64,000 nt of DNA from Acarospora socialis (GCA_025617375.2 JAMYGW020000003.1:744001-808000), one strand, 5' to 3'. Numbered from the stretch's first letter, positions 24,144-37,261 are shown. The notes: generated by a model from the sequence alone, not told the origin. Translations and numbers: made by a program.

Positions 24144-26185
24144 TCAAACGTCATCGTAAATCCTGCCCCCCTGCTCCTCCCCCTGCCACGACCAATTCAG
24201 CACCCCGCACTCCGGCTCCACAAACTTGACCAAATGACACTTCGTCCTTACCGCCACCATGCCCTCCTCCCCGAACGCGTCCACCACCTTCCCGCGCACG
24301 AAGGGAATCATATTGAGCTGATTGCCGGCTTCGTAGAACGAAGGACCGTTACTACCGAAGGCGACGACGTTGAGCTTGGAAGTCCGCTTGGGGCGGGACG
24401 CCGAACTGGAGGCGGGAGGTGGAGTGGAGAGGGTGATGCGGTGGTCATCGGTGCGGGCGAAGATGCGTTGGGCGATGCGTTGCAGTAGGTGGGTGTAGAC
24501 GGGGAAGACTTCAGGTTCGAGGCTGCCGCCGTAGGAGTCGAAGAGGGATTCGTTGCTTTCGAAAGTCGGCCAGGCGCGGAGGTTGAGGGTTCGGAGGTGA
24601 GGGAGCGTGGACAGGCTGGTCTGGGGGTGGTGTTAGCATATGATTCGGTTAGTGGGCTACGGAGAGTGGCCTGAAATTGTGTGTTGTGGCGGCAATGTCA
24701 CGTCGAGAAAAGGGGGGATCTGATCCTGAGTTCTCGGATGTGTCTAATTCAGGTGAGACACGTGTGGACGTGTCGAATCACAGCTCAGGGCAGCTCCAGG
24801 TGCTCTCAACGAGATTCAAGTAGATTTCCGCTACTCACCAGGAAAGTCTCGAAACTCTCGTTGCCATTTGCAGCCAAAGCCGACCTCGGCGGGGGTGTTA
24901 TAGACAACTGACGCAATCCCGTGCACGTTGAACATATTCTACACAAAGGACCGGTACCGTATTGGAAGACATCGGTGTCAGTTTTGGATGCGTATATGCT
25001 CAAGGATTCGAGGCTGGCGGAATGCTTTGTGATGCAGTCATCCTTGGGTAATTCCTTGGTGTCACTGATATCAATACGCAACGTCACGAGTCCAGATATC
25101 GACTGTAAGAAACTCTCCAGCGCCCCAACACCGTAGTGTTGATCGTCGTCATGGTGATAGAGGCGCAACGTCTTCAGATGCGAGGGTCGCAGGTGTGGTT
25201 TGCTCAGTTCGGCGAATACGGCGTCTGCCCCTGGACACTCCCATATGGATAGGTCTTCCAGTGCCGGCATGTTTATGACCCTCATATACGAGTTCGACAC
25301 ATAACGTAGGTTGATCCTGTCGAGCTGAAGAACCTTGAGAGCAAGTGGTGTGCATTTCTCAAAGGGCCTCATGTGACTGAAGAGCGTCCTTGATATGTAT
25401 CCAGGTTCGGTACTAGAATCGTGCGAATCATTGGGAGCCTCGGATCCTATAATCTCGAATGCTGGGCAAATCCTGAGAAGGTCCAGTTTGGTAACGGTCT
25501 GGAGGAGTTTTTGCGAGACCTCGAGAGCGTCGACGCTGGCCGGGCCCAGTTCGACAACCCGGACCCTATGCAAAGAGGCGAATATCTCAGGATTTTGTCG
25601 GATGCCTTCCATGACGTTGTTCTCGGTGTCTCCAATCTCTACGGACTGTAGATGCTTCTGTTTCTTGAAAAGTAGGAAAAAGTTTTCCGCAGAGAATGGC
25701 TCCCATGTCCTCCATCTGCAATTGATCAACACCGAGTTCCAGAGTAAAGGTAGCACATAGTGGAAGCCCACCTGAAGGCCTCAAGGCTATTTGATGGCAG
25801 AGAATCAAGCAACATGCGAGCCACGAAATGGGCCTGCTGGAGCTGGGCTGCCCGCTCATTGGCGTTGGAAGCAGTCGAGAAGTACACAGTGACGTCTCTG
25901 ACATGCGGTATGCCTGGGTTATCTCGTGCGAGGAAGCCACTGACTCGAACGGCCTTGGCTCCCTCAACGTCGAGGAAGACCTTCCGGTAAAGTTTTCGGA
26001 CCGCGACATCTCGGATATCTCTTGAGGTCAAGCAGAGTGACTTGAGATCGGTAGGCCTAGTTATCTTCACATTGCCAATCAGGTCAGAATCAGCCACTCC
26101 CAGTTCCTTTTCGGAGGAGCTCTACATAGCTGATGATCAGTGCTTTCAGATCCAGCGAGAGATCTGAGAGTCTGGATGCAGTCAT
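24144..26185 (-). CDS. F-box/leucine-rich-type protein, substrate unknown
   Basis: Probable SCF ubiquitin-ligase adaptor of the large filamentous-fungal F-box family. Four exons (26185-26126, 26064-25772, 25715-24839, 24620-24144) join to 568 residues. The N-terminus MTASRLSDLSLDLKALIISY joined to ITRPTDLKSLCLTSRDIRDV matches the family pattern 'LPxELxxLIIxYI-DLKSLCLTSK', followed by AVRKLYRKVFLD. This supports the first splice (61-bp intron with the weak donor GTAGAG), since no other ATG precedes the conserved segment in frame. Irregular leucine-rich units follow (LKVLQLDRINLRYV, LEDLSIWECPGADAVF, LKTLRLYHHDDDQHYG, LESLSIYAS). The last exon begins LSTLPHLRTLNLRAW. The 218-bp last intron is long for this window. 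The target protein cannot be told from sequence. Confidence 0.75.
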
Positions 26186-26824
26186 GCTGCTGCTGTTTCC
26201 GAAAAAGGTATCTGAAAGCTCACAGTAACGCTGATAGTTTTGCTGGTAGTATCAGCGACAATGACAGAAGGCAGGTGCGGACAACTTGAGAGACTCAGTT
26301 TCTTGAAATACGGCATTGATCGGATAACTTGCATGGTGCTGTAGCCTTGCAGAAATGAGCTTGCTGCCTAAACAACATCGCGGTAGCCATTGGGATTCGT
26401 GGGTCCCATGATTGGTAGATGCACGCCCATGCAGATAGCACACCGAAACACGCAACATAATGGACAGTGACACTCTTTGAGCTTTCTGTGGGTGTCGAGT
26501 TATGGATGTCGTAAGATCATAGTGCTGCTAAGGTAGACCTAGAAAACTCAGGTAGGTCCTGTGACGAAACACCACAAACAGAGCCTCAATTTCTACCATG
26601 GTACGGTGGTCACATGGGGAATGCTTTGCTAAAGCTACCTATGTGCAACAAATGAGATGTTGTGATTGCAGTACACCACAAAGAAATACTAGCTGGAGTC
26701 ATCCTTCTCGCATCCAGAGTGCGTACAGTCTGCATGATGAACTCCGGTTTATCTCTGCCCAGCCATCTGCATACAGTCCGTGATAATACATCAGACAACG
26801 TTGGTCGCCATTTTGGACCATGTA
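26186..26824. other. Intergenic, F-box gene to protease gene
   Basis: Upstream of the F-box gene and downstream of the protease gene. No coding signal or repeat that I can support. Confidence 0.4.
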
Positions 26825-28206
<1,382 letters not shown>

Positions 28207-28984
28207 GGCTGCGATAACAACTATAGATGATTCGATACGAAGTGAGAGTGGGAGTGTGAAGATGCTAGGTAGGATGTACTGTAATTAATGAATGCGGTCG
28301 TGTGATGTTATTGTTGATGGACGACCTGGAGAGTGACGATGACAGAAGAGTTGGAGCTTCCGTGGAGTGGTGTAAATAGGCGTATGACTTCGCCTCGTTC
28401 CTGCCGTTACAGGCTAAGTTGGTCAAGTCAGGGAGTCACCACCCACCATTACCTATGATTACGAGTGGCTGGTTGCCTGGTGTGTCAGCTGCCGCCTGTA
28501 CGACGTATAGGAATCCCTCGGCAAGATAGAAGGCCGCCAAGACTTGGCGCCATAACCTTGCTTAGTCATACAATCCCTCCCATACCTTTAAGGGCAGCAA
28601 GGTCAACAGTGCCTTCGTACACGCTGTACTTGTCAAGATGCGCCTTGTATTTCTGAGGTCCCGTGGACTATACTGAGAGGAGCACTTTCGAATTGCTGTG
28701 GAGTTCTTGACAGGGACAACTTTCTTTCAACCACGCTTTCAATAGATAGCTTAGAGAATCTACACAGACTAGCACGTATCATATAAGGCCTCTTGTTCAA
28801 TGTATGTTTCAAGTACTTTTTACTTGAGAATTCTAGCTTGGAAGTATGACCAGCCAGCGGTGGACCCCGCAATAATACCTCAGATAAGAGCTTAGTCAAC
28901 TAGAAACTCGAGCGCCCTTTTCGGCCTACATACATTACCTCGCTGAACCCCATCGGAAGAATTACAAAGTCTAAACGCCGAAAA
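28207..28984. other. Intergenic, protease promoter and RPT3 3' region
   Basis: Promoter of the minus-strand protease gene adjoining the RPT3 3' region. Short open stretches show no domain. Nothing else seen. Confidence 0.4.
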
Positions 28985-30536
28985 CTAACGGTAGAAATCA
29001 AATCTGGAGGAGTCCGTTAGCAATGCAACGATAACAGGACCAAGTGGTAACTGACTTTTCAGCTTCTTGAGCACCCTTCACCTGGCTTGAGTAGGCATCT
29101 TCAAGGTCTGACTGTATGATGTTGTACCTGTTCTTCCTCACCGCTCTCAGCCCTGCTTCTTGCATAATAGCTGCAATGATGGCGCCGGACAACGGATCGT
29201 TCCGGATGATCAGCGAGTCCAGATCCACTTCAGGAGATAAGGACATCTTTGCTGAAATGGTGGTGAAGATCAGCCTCCGCTCTCTTCGATCTCGTAGTGA
29301 TGGGAACTCGATCTTCCTGTCTAAACGGCCGGGCCTCAGCAATGCCGGATCGAGGGTGTCGGCTCGATTGGTGGCCATGATGACCTTGACGTTGCTTGTT
29401 TGGTCGAAACCGTCCATCTGATTGAGGAGTTCGAGCAAGATACGTTGGACCTCTCGGTCCGCGCCAGTCTGTGCGTCAAACCGCTTTGTCGCTATTGCGT
29501 CGATCTCATCGATGAAGATGATTGCAGGTGAGTTCTCTCGAGCCATCCGGAACACATCTCGGACCATACGAGGGCCTTCACCCAGATATTTCTGGACGAA
29601 CTCGGAGCCGACAACACGGATGAAGTTTGCTGTGGTACTGTTTGCGACGGCTTTGACCAACATGGTCTTGCCCGTACCTGGAGGGCCGTAAAGCAGGACA
29701 CCCCGAGGCGGATCAATGCCTGAAAGAAAGGTTAGCTACCGAAGCTACTTGCTGTAAACTGCTCATGTATGAACGGTACCTATCTGCTTGTAGAGGTCGA
29801 AGTGTGTAAGCGGGAGTTCCACGGCTTCTCTGATCTCCTGCTTTTGCATGTCTAAGCCCCCAACATCTGCGTAGGTAACGTCTGGCTTCTCATGTGCACC
29901 TAGCATAGCAATAGATGAGTCGGCTTCGGGAGGTAGGATGTCTACAAGCGAGTTCGAGTGGCGGTGGAGGGCGACGGAGGAAGATGGTTTGAGCTTCTCG
30001 CGGTCGAGAGTCGATAAGATCCGGACGACATAGTTGGAACCCGTCGACGATTGCACGATGCCTGTACTGTTGGTCGGGATCAGCAACAACCTTCCATGGG
30101 AGGGCTTCCATAGCCATATTTACTTCTGATCGATAGCTTCCATAAACTGTCCTATCACTAGTGGCACGCTCTGTATCCTCTTGATCTCTTCCTGCGCCCG
30201 AACCAGCTCCCGTTTCAAACTTCTGCAGAAGGTCAGAAACGGGGGTTATGGGCGAATGATGCTTTGTCTTCAGATACACACCTCTGCTCATCCTTGATAT
30301 ATTCTTCCTGCAGGTTTATATACCTATCACCAGCTTGTCAGCTTCAGAGAGCACTACATTCGACCCTCACCCACGTACTCCAGATGCCGCTGTAGCTTCT
30401 TCAGTGTCGAGTATTCGTCACTCCCGTCATTTCCTATTCCCTCGAGCGAGTCGATGTTAGGTATGGAGTTTGACGCCGGTAATCTCTTGTGAGGCGCAAG
30501 GACGTTGGCCGGGTTTTCAACAGCTACGTCTCCCAT
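28985..30536 (-). CDS. RPT3: 26S proteasome regulatory ATPase Rpt3
   Basis: AAA+ subunit of the 19S base ring that unfolds substrates and opens the 20S gate. Six exons (30536-30379, 30323-30282, 30222-30124, 30066-29780, 29719-29056, 29003-28985) join to 422 residues. The N-terminal coiled coil reads [20 protein letters not shown]; the OB domain contains [17 protein letters not shown]. Walker A is GPPGTGKT, Walker [17 protein letters not shown], and the second region of homology [20 protein letters not shown]. The last 19-bp exon completes KFDFYR, giving the HbYX-type C-terminus (F-Y-R) that docks into the 20S alpha ring, which confirms the final splice. All introns are 52-60 bp. Confidence 0.97.
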
Positions 30537-33478
30537 GGCTAGAAGCGGACTGACGACTTTTGAGTGAAAATGACGGTGAAGCAGGAGCCGGAACTGATAT
30601 CTAAGAACCCAAGCTGTAGCTGTATTGCTGTGGTCAACGGAAGGATATCTCAGAGTCGTGGCAAGCTCCGCGTGAGTTGATTTACCTATGGCTTAGTAAG
30701 GTCTGTATAATCTCGAAGTCACGTGGGACGCATTTCACAAAGCTAAGGTACTGCCACGGACGGGACTCCTGCCTTAAACACCAACAAGTCGCTGACCATC
30801 GCAGTACCACAGCCTCAGAGGGAGTGCCGCAACAGATGTCTTCTTACTACCCCAGAACCGATTCCCAAGTGTATGGAGGCTATGTACAAGGGGACCAGAA
30901 CACACTGGAACTCCCGGATCGGATCGACTGGAGCTTTTGTGCAGAGATTCGAACACCAAGTTATGTTGCTGAGGGTAGTTCTACGTGTCCGAGTATTGCA
31001 AGGTCTCTTGCTGTACATGGCCGTCCTCGGATCGAATGGTATGTAGCGATACAGACATGATTGCCTTACCGTATCTCGGGTTCTGACCGTGTGGCTCGTG
31101 CAAATTCACTATTACTTCATACCTTCTGGTCATGTCATAGACATCTTGTTAGCTCTAATCCCTCTTGAATTGACCTGTCGGATCAATTGATGATGGAGCT
31201 AGGTGTATTCGTAACTGCATGATGGAGACTAAGGTGGGTATTATCAGACGCTGATGAGTTGAATGGACGACCTCCTCTCCCCTAACAAAGGTTCAAGAAA
31301 TACCATCCTGCACTCTGAGAGACACCTTAGTGAGAGAGGATAGCACAAGGCATACTCAATAATTCCAAGCAGGATGAAGCAGTGACAAAGTGGGTGATGC
31401 ATGGAAAGATTGACTTCCGTCTTAGAATGGTGATCGGCAATGACTGAACGGGTTATGGGACCTTAACGGCTGCGTGTGACAGGTTCAAATGGGGGCAGTG
31501 GCTTGCCCGGGACTACGGAGTTGTTCTCATCTCACACATCATAAGTAGCTTCAGCATCCTATATTTGTAGAATCAGATTACGCTGTTTTTCTTCTCTTCC
31601 TTCTCCTCCTGCTCGTTGCTAGAATCAGCGTGGCTGGCAGCAACCTCCCATCCACAACTTGCTTTCACATGGCTATCACACAATTTCACTATGGGCCCAA
31701 CGTCCCCGATAATATGAAGCAAACATCCGAATGCCAGATATGCGACAACAGTCTCCTCCGGATGGAATGTAGTCGTCGTCTTCGAAAGGTCAACAGACGA
31801 AGTTGCAAAAATATGTCCCTCACAGTGGGCACACCAGGTCCGACCATACATGAGGCGTTTCACTTAACTAGCCGGGGCTCGCATCAGCCATGCTCGTACG
31901 CAAATTAATGTCGGTCTGCGGCGTCCATGATTTGGGAAGGTCCGGGTCCCTTCCCATTCGGGGAAATGGGAATCCTAGAGGCAAAACATCCTCAGAAATG
32001 GGAATCCTCGATGAAAAAAACCAACTCGGCCGGCAAGCCCATGGCAGGAGCACAGTTACCATGGCAGCCAGAAGCATAGGTAAAGGGCCATTTATCTGGA
32101 TAACTAGGTCTGAAACGCGGTGTGCAGCAACTGACCGAAAGAAGGATGGACTCCCAAACCCACAACTCAGGAACATCAAGAACGTTGAGGGAGCGATCGA
32201 TAGAGTCCATGTCCCTCATGCTGGAAGTTGGGTTTTAGTCGGACGACATGTGATTGGACCGTCTAAGCGAGTCAAATCGAATCTTCCGCAGTCTGACATG
32301 AAAAGCGAAGCAAGGCAGCAGCGAGAGAGTAACTTAAGATACCTACCTGGTAAGGTATGGTGATTTCATCTCACTAAGTCACGTCAGCCAAGGACCAAAG
32401 AGCAACGTGTTCCAATACTACCGCCCCAAGGAGACAAGCAGCACATCAGCGAGAATCCGATCGCTTGGTGTCAGCGCATTTGACCTTCCTTTTGGGCAGA
32501 CCCCGCCGTTAACTCAGAAGGTGAGACTCAGATATTATTGAGTCCCTTGCCTTATCGTACTAAGTTACTAAGGGCGCCGCGAGACACACTTACCTTGGTA
32601 AGTTACTCTACCTTACTGAGTAACGCATCGTTGGTGCCACAACTCAGAGGACCCTACTCTCGGCGCCACACCTTCCTGCGTGTCATTCAGCCCGGATCGA
32701 CAAACAAGGAAATAATAATCTTACCTTAACTTACCTGATAAGTTACGGTACAGACTGGGACACGCCTTCGTTCAGAAAAAGGCACGGGCCCAGGCACAAC
32801 AGGCACTCAGATTGTCACTGGCTGGCACTGGCACCGGTACTGGCAGAGCAGAGGCGGCATCCACCCAACCACATGCTGACCTGCGGTTATCCCCGCTTCA
32901 AGAAACCCGTCCAGTGACTGTCGGATCTCCCCAGATCTAGGTATTTTCTTCGTTCGACGAAGGTCCAAAGCGCGAGGAAAGAAAAGGTACGATCGCGGCA
33001 TAAGTCATCCTTTTGACTTCTTTCCAAACCTTTACCTACTTTTCTCTCCTACATCTTGAACCCTCTGCGCTTCATCTCCCTCTCCCTTACGCGAGGCTAT
33101 CGTCTCCAAGCATGGCACTTGTCATTTTACCCCAGATCCTGAGCATCATTATAATTCCGATGAAGCTTAGTCGTATATCCGCTAACTTCCTTCATCCAAT
33201 TACGACAGACATCTTAGGTTCATCTACTACCTTATTACTATTTTTTTTGTTTCTGTGGTGTTTGCTTGCTGTCTTCGTTCTTGGCGTCGGTTAGCGATCG
33301 ATTGGATGGGACGGAACCTTCCTTTCCTGGATCCATCCCATCGATTGCTGTGCTGTAAAAAAAAGACCCAAGCGTACAGGTGTACTGTAAGAGCACCCTC
33401 AATCGGCCGCACTACCGAATCTCTTGACCGACCGCTCTGACTGTTCCGGGTCGGCGAACCATAACCTTGCAATTACAG
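30537..33478. other. Long intergenic region upstream of the SWI/SNF gene
   Basis: Nearly 3 kb with little coding support. It holds one weak minus-strand reading frame (31573-31851, listed separately), a 14-base direct repeat GAAATGGGAATCCT at 31963-31976 and 31995-32008, and a zone at 32530-32760 full of TAAGTTACT and TACCTTAC words and two GGCGCC sites. The last part is presumably promoter and leader of the ARID gene. Confidence 0.4.
31573..31851 (-). CDS. Possible small hypothetical protein
   Basis: An ATG-started frame of 92 residues with no homologue I recognise. It has a CAHC pair near the N-terminus (MYGRTWCAHCEGHIFATSS), two further Cys later, a hydrophobic middle (YLAFGCLLHIIGDVGPIV) and an acidic/Lys-rich tail (NEQEEKEEKKN). 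The opposite strand is also open over part of it, so coding status is doubtful. No intron signals were needed. It could be a true small protein, a gene fragment, or chance. Confidence 0.22.
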   Translation of the reverse strand: MYGRTWCAHCEGHIFATSSVDLSKTTTTFHPEETVVAYLAFGCLLHIIGDVGPIVKLCDSHVKASCGWEVAASHADSSNEQEEKEEKKNSVI

Positions 33479-33791
33479 GTGAGCATTCCATCCATTCTTT
33501 TGCGGCTTAAAAACTACTTGCTCGTATCTCTTGCGTCCTTATTATTGTCATCCTCCAATCTCTTGGAGTCTGACTGGTCGCTGGAGTATTGTAATTACTC
33601 GCTCGCCCTACAGACGCGTCTGTCGCCTCCCCCCTTGGACGGCCATGGCGCCTGGCTGCGTCGCACTACTCGTGCTGCGTGCCAGTCTTGATGGTTGTTT
33701 ATGATGGGGTCAGAGAATGACGATGAATGCGATGGTGGTGCGGTTGATGATGATGATTATGATGATGCTGACCTGCCTTGACGCGATTCAG
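33479..33791 (+). promoter_or_regulatory. Putative leader intron with upstream reading frames (ARID gene)
   Basis: A GTGAGC donor at 33479 and an acceptor ending TTCAG at 33791, with a CTGAC branch-like site at 33768-33772, suggest a 313-bp intron in the 5' leader. If retained, it would expose several ATGs, including a 26-residue acidic frame at 33701-33781. If removed, the next base begins the short upstream frame at 33792. Splicing is inferred. Confidence 0.4.
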
Positions 33792-33821
33792 ATGGGTCCT
33801 TATAAGGTCGTAGCGACATGA
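33792..33821 (+). promoter_or_regulatory. Nine-codon upstream ORF overlapping the ARID gene start
   Basis: MGPYKVVAT followed by TGA. Its stop (33819-33821) overlaps the ATG of the main frame (33818-33820) as ATGA. This arrangement permits termination-reinitiation or leaky scanning and so could tune translation of the SWI/SNF subunit. Frames are read directly; the function is inferred. Confidence 0.45.
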
Positions 33822-36800
33822 GTATGCCGGCTTGGCTCAACGACGCTGCCGCCGTCTCGAATACCGACAATGGCGTTTTCAGTCCATCGATCGATCCCTC
33901 GATGGCCTTCATGCACAATCCGAGTCCCACCCCATTCGATCTCAATCCACTCCATAGTCAACAACTGCAGCAGCGCATGCAGAATGGCGATACGCGCCAT
34001 GCATCGCCCGCCTTCCACAATCCCGTCTATCAAACCAACCCCATAATACCCTCCAAGAGACCTCGACCACGTGAGGACAGCATCGGGGCGTCGCCGCGGC
34101 AAGCCCCCGGCGCCCTCTCAGGCTCGCGGTCACAAACACCTCATCAGGCGCCATACCCGGGGCTGCCAGGGGGCCAGCATGGGAATCAACATTTTGCGGC
34201 TCCCACGCCATACCAGCACCTACAGCCAGGCGGCTCCTCCAATGCGACTCCATCTCCCTTACTACAGAACCAGCATTTCAACCCACAAGGGGTGTCGCAA
34301 AGGATACAAACTGCATCACCAAATTCCTTCTCTCCGGCGACGCAAAATTTCCCGTTACAAATCTCACCGTCGCACTCGGACCACGGCAGTCGTGTCAACA
34401 CGCCACAAAACAACCATGCTGGATACATGCAAGGATTGTCGTATGGTCCTGGCCCTCCCCAGCACTTCACACCACCGCCTGGGGCGACATCTACCGGGAC
34501 GCCGAATGCCATGTCGGCTCAACCCGTCAATCTTCAATCGCAGTTGTCTTACGCGCAGCGCGACTATCAGATGCGATTGCAGCAAAACGTCCAGCAGAAC
34601 AGCTCAGCAGCTCAAAACCGGTACCCCGGCAACGTGCCCAATCCCTTGGCCCAGATTACGAATCCCATGGCAAATCATCAGATGGCAGTCGGACAGCGGC
34701 AAATGCAGCAGCCGCTGCAGCGCCCAAATAACCCCGAGCAGTTCATCCGAACGCTCGCACAATTCATGCACGCTCGAGGGTTGCCACTGAATACGAATCC
34801 TACGGTAGGCGGGCGTCCGATACATCTGATGCAGCTCTATGCTATGGTCATAAAGCAGGGGGGCTCGAAAAAGGTCACAAGTATGAATCTGTGGCCGACT
34901 ATCGCTAGTGCTATGCAGTTCCCGCCGATACAGTACCCTTCTGCGGCACAAGAAATTCAAGATCACTATCAAAGAAATCTGGCTGCGTGGGAAGCCGCCT
35001 ATTTCGCAACGCAGCAACGGAACAGGATGATTACTGACCAAATGTACAATATGCAGCAAGCACAGAGGGGGGCCGTCGTAGGCTTGCCGCCACAATCGTC
35101 TCCTGTCAAACAACTTAATTCACAAAACCACGAACAGCTATCGCATCAGTATATGCGTCTTCAGCAGCAAACCCCAAGCGACCAGCAAACCCCGTTGAAA
35201 GACACGTCAACTATGCACGGTACTTCTCGACAACCCACCATGAATGGATATTTAACACCACAGCAGCAAATGCATGGACGGCAGCAGAATGCTCTTAACA
35301 TACAGCGTCAGAATATGTCTCGCCCTCCTGAAGTGACGCCTCCTCACGTGCGGCAAAAGGGCCTCTCGACCCCGTCCTCAACCTCATCTGGCCGGAAGGA
35401 CGCACTCGCTCCACGGGAGAAAGTGCAGATAGCACGAGGCGAGAGCGAGGTGAACCAGATGCCCAGGAGAGAAGCGATAGAACCACACTATGTCCCCGCA
35501 ACTCGAACCATCATGACTCACGGTGGGATTGACGTCCCGACTCGGGAAGATCTGGTCAGCCAGGTTCAGGCGGTCAAGCCAGATGTACCCACCGTTCAGG
35601 AACTTGGTGTCATTGATATCAACGCACTGACCATGAGCTTGCGATCTGGACTGCATGCCGAGGTACGGCTGGCGCTTGACACTTTGGTCGCTCTGTCCGT
35701 TGAACATCGTTTCCAGCTTTCATTGGCGGAATGCGAGGATCTGGTCGAGGCGTTGGTCGAATGTGCCGAAGATCAAGTGGAGATGCTGGCAGAGAACGCG
35801 GCCGAAGTCTCTGATGTTATGCTCATCAGTCCATATGAGGAGGTAATCCGTGGTTGTCGTTCGGAGGTTGAGACGCTGCAGGACGTGCCCGAGTTCGGCA
35901 CACTGGAGTATAACTTAGACCACGCCGCCGATCGTTTGATCTGCGTCACGACGATAATCAGGAACCTTTCCTTTTTCGAAGCTAACCATGCCTTCCTGGC
36001 CGATTCTATTGTGGTGAAGTTTATGTCGACCGTTGTACGATACCTGGGTACGAGGAATATGCTTTTGAGGACGTACCGAAACACGTTGGATTTCATGAAG
36101 GACATTGTCATCTATCTCAGCAACCTTTCGCACACGATAGATTTGCCGGGCAAGGAGGAAGCATTGTGCATGATACACTTCTTACTCTCTTTTGCGCCAT
36201 CCCCTCCGCCCACGAACCTCGGCCAAGATGAGGTCATGTTCACATCTTACAACCCTGCCATTCATCAGTACCTTCCTCCAGCTGTGGACAGCTTGGCGAA
36301 ACTCCTGGCCAGAGACGATCCGAATCGAACCTTTTACAAACTTATCTTCGCTGCAGATGTCTCATCCACGCCTCCTTATGACCTCCTGAGTCGCACATTT
36401 GCGCTCGCCATCGCTCCTGTGCCGGAGCACGGGCGAGACAACGTGGTACCCATCGTTGAAGCCAGGAAGCCTTATCTGGCGCAGGGTCTTCTGGCAGCGG
36501 AAGTCCTGGTGTCTCTCATACCGGGCTCGGATACAAAACTCGCTCGGTCCTGGCTGTCATCTCAAGACGACTTCCCGCTGAGCCTACTAAGGATCATCTG
36601 CCTTCTCGCTGTACCCCAGCGGCACCCGCAGACCGGAAGGATGCTGGACTCTGATCCGCAAGCGCATGCGATGATAACAAACCGAGGACTAGCTGTGTTA
36701 CGGAGACTAGCGGAGAAGTCCAGGAGCCCGGAACAACCTCTATCCGGGCTTCGTGCGGAGTTACTACCGAAAAAAGAGAGCTTGCTCAGCTTTTTACTGA

Positions 36801-36862
36801 ACGGGAATGTAGATAGTTATTTTGTCCGGCAACTCTGTGCTTATGCGGGCTTGGGCGATTGA
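33818..36862 (+). CDS. SWI1: ARID-domain subunit of SWI/SNF chromatin remodeller (Swi1/Sol1 type)
   Basis: Intronless coding region of 1014 residues. The first 300 are low complexity, rich in Pro, Gln, Ser and Asn. The ARID DNA-binding domain lies at about 306-396 (QFIRTLAQFMHARGLPLN, then GRPIHLMQLYAMVIKQGGSK, TSMNLWPTIASAM, EIQDHYQRNLAAWE). A Gln-rich linker follows to about 580. The C-terminal 420 residues form an armadillo-like helical region (MLLRTYRNTLDFMKDIVIYL, KEEALCMIHFLLSFAP) seen in fungal Swi1/Sol1 and the BAF250 family. Swi1 helps target SWI/SNF to activated promoters. An AATAAA lies 52 bp after the stop. The start codon is overlapped by a short upstream frame. The ARID assignment is certain; the Swi1 name rests on the fungal family and architecture. 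Confidence 0.88.
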   Translation: MSMPAWLNDAAAVSNTDNGVFSPSIDPSMAFMHNPSPTPFDLNPLHSQQLQQRMQNGDTRHASPAFHNPVYQTNPIIPSKRPRPREDSIGASPRQAPGALSGSRSQTPHQAPYPGLPGGQHGNQHFAAPTPYQHLQPGGSSNATPSPLLQNQHFNPQGVSQRIQTASPNSFSPATQNFPLQISPSHSDHGSRVNTPQNNHAGYMQGLSYGPGPPQHFTPPPGATSTGTPNAMSAQPVNLQSQLSYAQRDYQMRLQQNVQQNSSAAQNRYPGNVPNPLAQITNPMANHQMAVGQRQMQQPLQRPNNPEQFIRTLAQFMHARGLPLNTNPTVGGRPIHLMQLYAMVIKQGGSKKVTSMNLWPTIASAMQFPPIQYPSAAQEIQDHYQRNLAAWEAAYFATQQRNRMITDQMYNMQQAQRGAVVGLPPQSSPVKQLNSQNHEQLSHQYMRLQQQTPSDQQTPLKDTSTMHGTSRQPTMNGYLTPQQQMHGRQQNALNIQRQNMSRPPEVTPPHVRQKGLSTPSSTSSGRKDALAPREKVQIARGESEVNQMPRREAIEPHYVPATRTIMTHGGIDVPTREDLVSQVQAVKPDVPTVQELGVIDINALTMSLRSGLHAEVRLALDTLVALSVEHRFQLSLAECEDLVEALVECAEDQVEMLAENAAEVSDVMLISPYEEVIRGCRSEVETLQDVPEFGTLEYNLDHAADRLICVTTIIRNLSFFEANHAFLADSIVVKFMSTVVRYLGTRNMLLRTYRNTLDFMKDIVIYLSNLSHTIDLPGKEEALCMIHFLLSFAPSPPPTNLGQDEVMFTSYNPAIHQYLPPAVDSLAKLLARDDPNRTFYKLIFAADVSSTPPYDLLSRTFALAIAPVPEHGRDNVVPIVEARKPYLAQGLLAAEVLVSLIPGSDTKLARSWLSSQDDFPLSLLRIICLLAVPQRHPQTGRMLDSDPQAHAMITNRGLAVLRRLAEKSRSPEQPLSGLRAELLPKKESLLSFLLNGNVDSYFVRQLCAYAGLGD

Positions 36863-37261
36863 GGGATTCACGGCGTTGGGCGAAGGGTACGGCGCAGGAA
36901 AAGTCGCAGTCTTGAATAAATCTACGCCTCGAACGTTTCTCGGCGCTTTCCCAAGATGTCTATACGCAAGGAATCGCTTTGATAATCCGTCCTCATAGCG
37001 CGCACGAAAGTTGTATACGGAGGGGCAATGTTTTTCTCTACTCTGCGTCGCATGATGCTGTATTAGTTGACGCTGTTGCTGCGGGTGTGGGTCATAGAGT
37101 GCTCCTGAGTGGCTTGGACAACCATAGCTATGGATATGTATGCGGTCATGTACAGCGATTGAGAATCATGACAGAAATGAAGAAACGCCGCCTAGATGCT
37201 ATGCTTGACCCTGTAAAATCAACAGCCATGCGTATCCCTTGTCGAGACCACAACGAATCCG
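36863..37261. other. Intergenic between convergent SWI1-like and mL49 genes
   Basis: Facing 3' regions. A candidate polyadenylation signal AATAAA for the upstream gene is at 36915-36920. No gene seen. Confidence 0.4.

Noticed and set aside
34071-34790. Second plus-strand frame of 239 codons inside the ARID gene
   Set aside because: Shifted copy of the low-complexity part; no recognisable protein.
34604-35113. Antisense frame opposite the ARID gene
   Set aside because: It overlaps the conserved ARID coding region and has no domain of its own.
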